Shown here: in pieces, positions 56,176 to 64,000 of the stretch
Layout: the number at the start of each line of letters is the position of its first letter
Position numbering within the stretch: the first letter of the stretch is position 1
Assembly (NCBI GenBank): GCA_021432605.1
Contig: MU271143.1
Span: 2,737,277-2,801,276 of the forward strand
Length of the DNA: 64,000 bases
Direction: 5' to 3'
Source of the DNA: Coniochaeta sp. PMI_546
Lineage: Eukaryota > Ascomycota > Sordariomycetes > Coniochaetales > Coniochaetaceae
Made by a program: the position numbers and the translations under genes
The notes under the pieces: generated by a model
What the model was told of the DNA's origin: nothing
What the model saw: the letters and a program-made list of their open reading frames with translations, nothing else
The model's database searches: none

Positions 56176-57534
56176 TGTTGAAGAGGTCGCCGGTGTTGAA
56201 ACCGGTGGTGTTGAGGTCGGTGTCGTGATGATGCCGTGCGTGTCGTGTGTCGATCAGGATGCCGGTGTAATTTCAAAAATTCCTCCAATACTTCCTCTCT
56301 TGAGACTGCTCAGCCCATAATCGGAATTGATGTTGTTAGTTGGGAGATGGGGGGATGAAGGCTTCGGAAGATTTCAAGAGAGGACAGACACATGAATTGC
56401 GAGAACGGTGGCGCGCTTTATATAAGCCCTACACGTGTCCATGCTCCCCTCAAGCCCTCTCTGGCCGTTACAGCTGGTTACCTCCTACCTCACTCAGCAT
56501 ATCAAGCTTATTGACTCATATACAAGCTCCCTGGAGATCATCCACATGCAGCGAAGCAATCTGCGAATTAGAGTATGGCCGGGGGTAGCAGCCAACTTGT
56601 GCTTCTGTCGGGCAATGCCATCCTGCCACTTATGGGGAAACTGTAGGTCGCAGACGAGGCCACCTTGATTCCTTCTATCTCAACGCACGACATGTGAGAC
56701 AGAAGAATTTGGACAGCGACGTTGGAAGAGTATAGCAGCGACGACCGCTCACAGATTCATGTAACAATGCGGGAAGGAAGGGATGGACGCCTTAACTACA
56801 TAAACTTTGATGCACCTTCCCGTAATAGGGGTTTATCGAGCTTACACAGTACGTGGTCGCTGTGGTTGGCACGGACCCACCTCCACCTCTCGTCGCAATG
56901 CAGAGTTTCGGGTGGCAGGGGAGGCAGGCGCGAAGTTTGTTTGGGGGTTCGAGCTGGTCTTGCATCTTGCAAATTTGATCATCGCCAGTGAGACGGCACA
57001 TCCCTTGTACTGATCCCCATCACCAGATACTTGTGACAATGCTCGATCTCATCAGCACTTCTATAGTACGCTGCTTGAACTCATTCAATCATCATTGACA
57101 CTACGGACAGACTCGGCATCTGAGGAATTGTAGCTCGCCGCTCATCTTGATCTGTTAACAGTTCCCAAGTCTCCCCAGCCACCTCCCTACCTCCCTCGTC
57201 GTCGAAGCTGAGAATTTGACGTGAGAGCTTCATCGCAACTCACCAACGCGGACACCAATTGTATAACAGATTCGTGATTCTCATTGTAGAGTAAGTTCAT
57301 AAGCGAATCGTCTCACTTTGTGAACACTGTCTGAGTGAGAAAGACCTTGGAAGTGCACAGGTAACCTCCACGGTGGTTCACTGCACCCCGATACCACCAT
57401 CCCTATCCACTCCTGGGAGCAGTGAATCACAACCATCAATTGGACCACATGTCAACCTCTTCCCTCTCAGGTGGACCTCGACTCGAAACTCTCACTCGAC
57501 GCGACCCTTTTGGCTAACCACACAACTAGACATC
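56176..57534. other. Divergent intergenic region, 1.4 kb
   Basis: This region lies between two genes that start away from each other, so it should carry both promoters. No coding exon is supported. Two CT-rich stretches (about 57165-57200 and 57450-57480) lie before the BTB-bromodomain ATG and may mark its core promoter or leader. Confidence 0.4.
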
Positions 57535-58907
57535 ATGTCGGATGACGGTAGAAACGGAGAGCCTGCTGTGGCCGGCACCATCAAAGCCCCCGAGTTCTCC
57601 TGGCTGTACGTCCCTTCTATATGCGAGGACTAGAAACATCGTGGCTAAGACAAGACAGGAAGCCCCATCCCGAATTCGTCATCATACTCGTCGGACCGGA
57701 CGAGGAGCCCTTTGGCATCCAGCTGAACTTCCTCTGTGCCCGGTCAGAATACTACCGGCAGTACTTCCTAGACCCTCAAAACCGAGATGGGTCCATTGAG
57801 CGCATCGTGAAGATCCCAGATACGATCCCTGAAGTGTTTGGTTATGTGCAGAACTACATGTTCACCGGTCAGGTCTTCCCCAATCTCGACCATATGCCGT
57901 CATACGAGGTTCTTATCGGCGTGTGGAAGCTTGGGTGGAATCTGAAGATTGAAGGACTGTGCGACGCTACACTAGAAGCTATGGCCGAGTGTCGCCGGAT
58001 CACTCAACGTATACCGGCAACGCCTCTTCTCGTCCAGGTGTGGCAGGACACGCCGGAAGGATCCACCATCAGAAAGCTGCTCCTCTCCTGGGCTGCGGAG
58101 TATATGAGATCCTCAGAGTCGAGGGCAGAATTCGCACGCTCCCTGCCGCAAGAGGTGCTGAGCGAGCTTGTCGTGGCTATGAGCTCTCTGGATAGTCCTC
58201 CTGTGGTCCAAGTCAACAACTCTGCGCCTGCGACCCAACCCCTGCCGCGAGCAGGAGCCGTACACTACATTACCGGAGATGATGATGCTGATGAGCAGGG
58301 GCATGCGTCAAAAAAGCAACGTCGTCAGACAGATGGCCTTCCCCGCCCCATGACCGCGGCTGTCTCTAAAATCGCCACCGCGAAGAAGCCGGGCCCAAGA
58401 GCATCTATGCCAAACCCAAAACCTCCGGTGAGGCGCAGGGGTGGTGCAGCAGCGGCAAATCCGGCAAACCATACAACGGCCCAGAAGCTCAACTTCTGCG
58501 CAGACTTATTGACGAGAATGTTGTCCGGTCCGGGTAAGTGACAGCATACGCGCCCAACCTCGTATTCACAGAGACTGACAATTTTGTCACTAGGCTTTTG
58601 GACGCGACTCGTCGGGCCTTTCAAGGAACCCGTCGACCCGGTTCAAGACGGAGTCCCAGACTATTTTGACAAGGTCACCAAGCCGATGGATCTTGGAACG
58701 ATGAAGGGCAAGATGGATCGCGGAGAATACACCAACGAGGAGGAGTTCCTCAATGACATGAACCAGATCTTCTCCAACTGCTATACGTATTGGAGCAAGA
58801 AAGATCCCATGTGGGCTGCGTGCGAGAAGCTGCAGAAAAGCTTTGAAGACAAGTATTCCAACATGAATCGCTGGATCGCAAAGATGGAAGGAGATGAGGA
58901 CCAGTGA
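57535..58907 (+). CDS. BTB/POZ-like domain fused to a C-terminal bromodomain
   Basis: Exons 57535-57605, 57659-58533 and 58594-58907 give 419 residues. Residues 24-130 resemble a BTB/POZ fold: FVIILVGPDEEPFGIQLNFL, ARSEYYRQYF and the later helices VFGYVQNYMFTGQVF. A helical BACK-like region follows to about 230. The middle is a basic, Pro/Ala-rich linker with a likely nuclear import signal (KKQRRQT). The last exon encodes a bromodomain (residues 316-410): VPDYFDKVTKPMDLGTMKGK, DMNQIFSNCYTYW, with the conserved acetyl-lysine-binding Asn in the SNCYTYW segment and the ZA-loop phrase KPMDLGTM. This should be a nuclear chromatin-reading protein whose BTB half gives dimerisation or partner binding. 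The combination is rare outside fungi. Confidence 0.88.
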
Positions 58908-59593
58908 GAGGAGAAGGTACTGGGGGATTTCGACCGTTCAGCTTGTAGATCGTTTCATTTTTTGTCGCGCATGTCTCTAGGGATGTCGCCGAGAGCCGAG
59001 GAGTCTACCACGATGGCAGAGTCCAGGTTGTTGGGAAAACGGGACTTTTTGCTACATGGTGTTTTCAGGCTCATTTGTGTATTATATACCATGCAGGGCT
59101 ATACCCGCTATTCGCTAATCAGGGTGTGAGATTGTACGAAAGAAATTGACCAGCTCAATCCACTGTCGTCGATACTGACTGGTTGGCAAATGCAGGGTGA
59201 GTGATGCCGTAGGTGGAGGCTTTGCGCCGCCGGGGGTTTACTGGTCTCGGATGCGGCAGGTGCAAGCTATCGGCCGGCGTGAGTCAACCGGAACAATGAC
59301 TCGGCAGTGGACGCCACCCCCCGACACCCGACGCTAAGCACGGTGTCGCAATCAACCACTACCAACTTCATCATCCATGCTTGGATTTAGCCACAAGCTC
59401 CGTCGAACTTGAGGGGGATATAACCCAATTCCAAGTAAACATTACAGGAGAGACTGCCAGAGGATTACCTTGACACCTTAAGCAGAGAGAGTCTTCTCAG
59501 ACGAAAGTCTCCAAATTCACTTCTAAGCTTGCAACCACATTATGCCAATACAACAATTGTATTGTACAGTACATAAGCTAGCAAATCCTCAAA
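58908..59593. other. Intergenic region, no supported gene
   Basis: The 686-bp spacer between two plus-strand genes holds the bromodomain gene 3' flank (T-rich block at 58955-58965) and the ABCF promoter. No coding or RNA feature was recognised. Confidence 0.45.
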
Positions 59594-62080
59594 ATGACAT
59601 CAATTGCAGCAGAGTCAGTCGCGACTATCCTCTGTTCGTGTAAGCAAACCCGCTTTCACATCGAGAATCCCAACTATCGAGAGGTACGTCTACCTTCCTG
59701 GACAACGAGAAGCACTTACTGAGTCGTGCAGCTGGATATTGAAGGTCTCAACATCACTGTCAGCTCAGGGGAGAAGCCTGCCGACAAGAAAGGAAAAGGG
59801 AAGGCTAAGGGTAACGGGGTCGAGATCCTCTCCGATGCCAAGTTACGACTCAAGGCCGGGCAGAGATATGCCCTTGTTGGTCGAAATGGCTCCGGGAAGT
59901 CGAGTAGGTCTCTTTCCTCGACGGTCCCGCGTGAGGCTCCTGTGCTCATACTTGTGCTGCAGCGCTGCTGAGAGCTATAGCTGAGAGACTTATACCTGGC
60001 ATCCCCGAGGAGACTCGTATCTCAATCCTCCAACAGACTGACACTAATGATGCGAGCACCGACGATATTGCGCAGGGAGATGCAACTGGGAAGATAGAAT
60101 CTCTCCATGACCCGACTGTCCTTGAGGAAGTCATCGATAAGGCAACTGCAAGGAGTGAGCTAGAGCACGAAATTAGGGGTGAGCATCCACGTCAACCGCT
60201 ACGACCATCCCGACACCTGCTCACAGACTTTACCAGTCCTCTCAGAGGGAGTCGGCTCCACCGATGGCTATGCTGCTGTACACTCTTTGAGGAGAGTCCG
60301 TCATGAGCGACTGCAGAAGAAACTATTCGTGCTGGACAAAGACGCAAGACTGAGGAGCGGAACCCGGGGCATGGCAGCCCGCAAGGCTCTGACTGCGTTC
60401 GAGAAAGTCGTTGCCGAATCGGAGGCGCGGTCAGTGGCTACTTCATCCTTCCGTCAGCGACGCAACCACGAATACTGACAAGCCCACAGACTCGACCAAG
60501 AAGCGGCTGACATACCCCCCTCAACCCTGCAGCAAGAGATTCAAGAAGCAGCCGAACTCCTCTCCGACCTTCAGCTCCAAGTCGAGCCCTCCAAGCTGGC
60601 ATCCATAGAGTCCAAAGCAAAGAGAATCCTCACCGGCCTCGGCTTCAGCGAGGCCTACATGCTCAAGCCCGTCTCCTCCCTCTCAGGAGGCTGGCTGATG
60701 CGCACCGCCCTCGCCACCGCCCTGCTGCAAGAAACCGACATCCTCATCCTCGACGAGCCGACAAACTACCTCGACCTCCTCGGCATAATCTGGCTGCAGC
60801 GCTACCTCCAATCCCTCGAATCCCTCCCCGAGCCTCCCACACTAATCCTCGTCAGCCACGACCGCGACTTCATCTCCCTCGCCACAGACCTGCTCATCCT
60901 GAAAGAGAAAGGACTCACCTACTTCCACGGCGACCTGCCCACCTACGAAGCCTCCCAGTCGGAGCGCAAGCTCTACCTGACCAAGATGAAGGAAGCCCAA
61001 GACCGCCAGAAACAGCACATGCAGGAGACCATCGCGCGCAACATCAAGGCCGGCAAGAAGAACGACGACGACAACAAGCTGAGGCAGGCCAAGTCGCGGC
61101 AGAAGAAGCTGGACGACCGGATGGGCATGCAGGTCAACGCTCGGGGCGGGCGGTTCAAGCTCAACCGCGACCACGCGGGCTGGCACGACTCCGCCCGCGA
61201 CGAGATCGACATACCCCAGGACGAGCGGCCGGTGGTCGTCTCCCTGCCCGAGCCGGCGGAGCTGCGGTTCCCGGGACCGCTGGTCAGCCTCGAGGGCGTG
61301 GCGTTCCGGTACCCGGCGGCGGGGGCGGCGGCGACGACGACCAGGTCGAAGGGTGCGGCGAAGCTGCCGCCGGTGCTGGAGGATATCACCCTCTCGATCC
61401 ACTCCGGCGACAGGATCGGCATCCTCGGCCTCAACGGAGCAGGTAAATCCACCCTGATCAAGCTGCTGGTGCAGAGCACCGCCCCGACGACGGGCACGGT
61501 CGGCGTCCACCCGCGCCTCAAGACGGGGTACTACTCGCAGCACGCCGTCGAGACCCTGCAGCGCCTGGGACGGGCCGACCCGGCCCTCACGGCGCTGTCC
61601 CTGCTCGCCCGCGAGGTGGAAGGGGAACTGGACGAGGGCGAGCTGCGGGGTCTCCTAGCCTCGTTCGGGCTGGCGGGCAGGGTGGCCTCTGATGTGCCCG
61701 TGGCGAAGCTGAGTGGCGGCCAGCTGGTGCGGTGTGAGCTTGCGAGGCTGCTGTGGCGACGCCCGCAGCTGCTCGTGCTGGACGAGGTGACGACACATCT
61801 GGATTATGAGACTGTTACTGCCCTGCGGGAAGCGCTGAGGGGGTGGGAAGGGGCTGTGGTGCTGGTCAGTCACGACCGGTGGTTTATGCGGGGTGTCGTG
61901 GAGGGTTTGGTGGATGACGACGAAGAGGGAGATAGTGAGGGTAGTGAGGGTGAGAGGGAGGTCCTGAGGAGGAGGGAGGTTTATCGACTCAAGGCGGGAC
62001 GACTGGTTAAGCTTGCGGGTGGAGTGGGAGAGTTTGAGGCGATCATGGAACGGAGGGTTAAAAAATTGTTAGGGGAGTGA
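59594..62080 (+). CDS. ABC-F family ATPase (twin nucleotide-binding domains, no membrane segments)
   Basis: Five exons, 59594-59683, 59732-59903, 59963-60178, 60237-60429 and 60490-62080, give 753 residues. There are two ABC domains and no membrane segments, which defines ABC-F. Domain 1 has Walker A GRNGSGKST (residues 80-88, split by intron 2), signature LSGGWLMR (about 287) and Walker B ILILDEPTNYLD. The linker is a charged helix (LYLTKMKEAQDRQKQHMQET, the P-site tRNA interaction motif region). Domain 2 has Walker A GLNGAGKST (about 538), signature LSGGQLVR (about 631) and Walker B LLVLDEVTTHLD (about 651), where Val replaces the usual Pro. ABC-F proteins bind ribosomes and act in translation or rescue. 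The exact subfamily (Gcn20/Arb1-like or another fungal group) is unclear. A charged DDDEEGDSEGSEGE segment lies near the end. Confidence 0.93.
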
Positions 62081-62422
62081 AAGGGGTAATGGGCTAGCTA
62101 CGTGAATGTTTATCAAGGGCTTCCCGACGAGCCTGCATTGCAATCTAGTCAAGACCCTCGTCGCGAGTATAGTTTCTGAACTGTTTAGTCATTTAACTAT
62201 TAGGTCTTTGAGGCCAGATCCCGGAGAAAGCAGCCCGTCTGATGTAGACAGTGCTCATGCGTAGAAGAGCGTCCATCAACAGTCGATGTAGATTTTCCTG
62301 GCCGCTGTTGACATAAGATTATCATTACGTACGTATATACAAGAGTAGTGGTCGGAAGATATATGATACCCAAAGATGAAACAAGCCAGACGGGAACAGC
62401 GAACGATGTTAGTTGACTTTGT
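62081..62422. other. Converging gene ends
   Basis: The 342 bp between two stop codons on opposite strands contains both 3' flanks. AT-rich stretches such as TTTAACTATT at about 62192 are compatible with polyadenylation signals. Confidence 0.4.
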
Positions 62423-64000
62423 CTAGTAAGTCTGCTGCCTTTGATAAGGCTGCCGTGGATACTGCTGCTGTGCGTATTGTTGCGGCGGGTAATTATATTG
62501 AGACTGCTGTAGTGGAGGCGTATGTTGGTATGGCTGCGGCGACGGGGTAGGCTGATAATGCTGCGGCGGAGGTGTGTGCTGCCAGTGCTGGGGAGGTGGC
62601 GTGTGGGAGTACTGCTGGAAAGACTCATGACCGTGCGGCTCATTGTATTGTTGATGGTATTGCTGGGCAACCCCTTTCGGACCACCGCCGGCTCCAGCCT
62701 TTGCGGCGTTGATTCGGCGCATTTCCTCGGCGAAGGTCGTGTGAGGGACCCAAGCTGCCGACTTGCGAGGGGTGACCTCCTCCATCATCTTGTCGACCTG
62801 CTCCAGCGTCAAGCCCTTCATCTCGGGGACGAAGAAATACGCAAAGAGAAGTGACATGATGCAGAACGAGCCCCAGATGAAGAACACCTTTGGGCCCAGA
62901 TTTGCTGAGCCTGGAGAGTTGCCGACCATGTAAGGTGTAATTACGGCGATGATCTACGGAAATGTTCAGCAAACGTTAGAAGACACAGAATGTTAGCCGG
63001 TCACCACATACCGTATTCCAGAACCAGTTCGAGGCAGTCGAGATAGCCACCCCACGCGAACGGATGGGAAGCGGAAACAGCTCGCCGATCAGGACCCATG
63101 CGACTGGACCCCAGGTGACAGCAAAGAAGAATATGTAGAGGCAGATGAAGGCTATCATCGACTTTACCGCCCCGTCGTCATGATCCTCGGGTCTGCCAGA
63201 GGTAACTCCAATGATCGCAGTCACAAACTGCATGAAAATCATCCCCAAAGCACCCCAGATTAGCAAGAATCTGCGACCGAACTTCTCAATAGCCCAGAAG
63301 GAGAGCGGAGTGGAGAGGACGTTCACAAGGGTGGTGACGAGGGAGATGAAGAACGGGTCGGAGATGGTGCCCAGCTGCTGGAAGAAGGTCGTTCCGAAGT
63401 AGAAGATGAAGTTGATACCCGTGAGCTGCTGAAATACTTGAATTCCGCTGCCAAGAACGGTCCGACGCAAGTTGCTGTTGCCGTGTCTGATTGAGCCCTT
63501 GAAGCAGGCAAGCCAGGAGCCAACATAGCTGGTATGCGGGATCTCCTGTGTCTCATATTCGTGATTCGCAATGATCTCGGCCAGCTCATCCCTGATATAC
63601 TCTGAGTCAATCGGCTGGCCGCGAATGATAGAGAGAGCCTTTGCAGCCGATTCTAGATGGCCCTTTCTGACATGATATCGGGGGGATTCCGGGAGCAAGA
63701 ACAACCCTATGCCAAGAATCAGAGCCCATATGAATTGGACACCAATTGGGATTCGATATGAAGCCGTGTCTGCCCGGTCTTGCGTTGAATAGACAACGCA
63801 GTTGGCGAGTAAGATGCCTAGGGTGATGCAGAACTGGTATCCGGAGACGATGGCACCTCGAACCTTCCTGGGGGCGATCTCGGACAGGTACAGGAGGATC
63901 ACGGATGATATAAACCCCACGCCACCACCGGCGATGAGTCGACCACAGACAAACAGCACTTCCTGGTTGGTCGAAGCTATCTCGAGTATGCACCCGAGCG
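62423..64000 (-). CDS. MFS sugar transporter, C-terminal part (cut by the right edge)
   Basis: Two exons are visible: 64000-63012 (5' end beyond the window) and 62953-62423, joined in frame by a 58-bp intron, giving about 505 residues. The visible N-terminus reads GRLIAGGGVGFISSVILLYL, the sugar porter signature region. PESPRYHVRKG follows TM6, and the QQLTGINFIFYFGTTFFQ segment is typical of TM7 in hexose transporters. VPEMKGLTLEQVDKMM ends the core. The tail continues for another 110 residues and becomes extremely rich in Pro, Gln, His and Tyr (PPPQHWQHTPPPQHYQPTP). The protein should import hexoses across the plasma membrane by proton symport. Long tails are known in the yeast sensors Snf3/Rgt2 but with different sequence, so sensor function is a guess. 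Confidence 0.92.

Overview
The window is nuclear DNA from a filamentous ascomycete (Pezizomycotina, most likely Sordariomycetes). Genes have short (about 50-110 bp) GT-AG introns with fungal CTAAC-type branch sites. Coding regions are GC-richer than the spacers. Several products are specific to filamentous fungi. The CreA/Cre1 repressor has the N-terminus and zinc-finger block known from Sordariomycetes, which is the main basis for the class-level guess. No mobile element, CRISPR array, tRNA or rRNA gene could be supported by reading.

Layout. 0-9 kb: a possible terminal exon at the left edge, a beta-propeller plus PI-PLC-like protein (-), a ZIP7/Yke4-type zinc transporter (+) and an arrestin-like protein (+). 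9-15 kb: a sparse stretch with a very small metallothionein-like gene (-) and a kinase-like protein (+). 15-34 kb: a dense housekeeping block. It holds TM9SF/Emp70, an aromatic amino acid decarboxylase, an Arg/Asp-rich small membrane protein, the phospholipase NTE1, eIF2-alpha, the mitochondrial inner membrane protease subunit Imp2, an Mme1-type mitochondrial carrier, a short-chain dehydrogenase and a G-patch protein. 34-51 kb: a very gene-poor stretch holding a disordered acidic protein at its left edge and creA (-) near 45 kb. 51-64 kb: a Rad51 paralogue, an uncharacterised gene with a broken frame, a BTB-bromodomain protein, an ABCF ATPase and the C-terminal part of a sugar transporter that runs off the right edge.

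The genes do not form an obvious biosynthetic cluster or defence island. Themes are membrane and organelle homeostasis (ZIP, TM9SF, NTE1, Imp2, Mme1, SDR), translation (eIF2-alpha, ABCF) and carbon and metal responses (CreA, sugar transporter, ZIP, metallothionein-like peptide). Two close head-to-head pairs (NTE1/eIF2-alpha and SDR/G-patch) probably share promoter regions.

The most interesting points are the 46-residue cysteine-cluster peptide, the BTB-bromodomain fusion, the six-repeat propeller joined to a PLC X domain, a stop-free 57-bp intron inside the decarboxylase, a set of AAG 3' splice sites, the isolation of creA in about 16 kb of nearly gene-free DNA, and an apparent single frameshift in an otherwise well-formed unknown gene. 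Exon boundaries were inferred by eye from splice signals and protein continuity. No database search was run.
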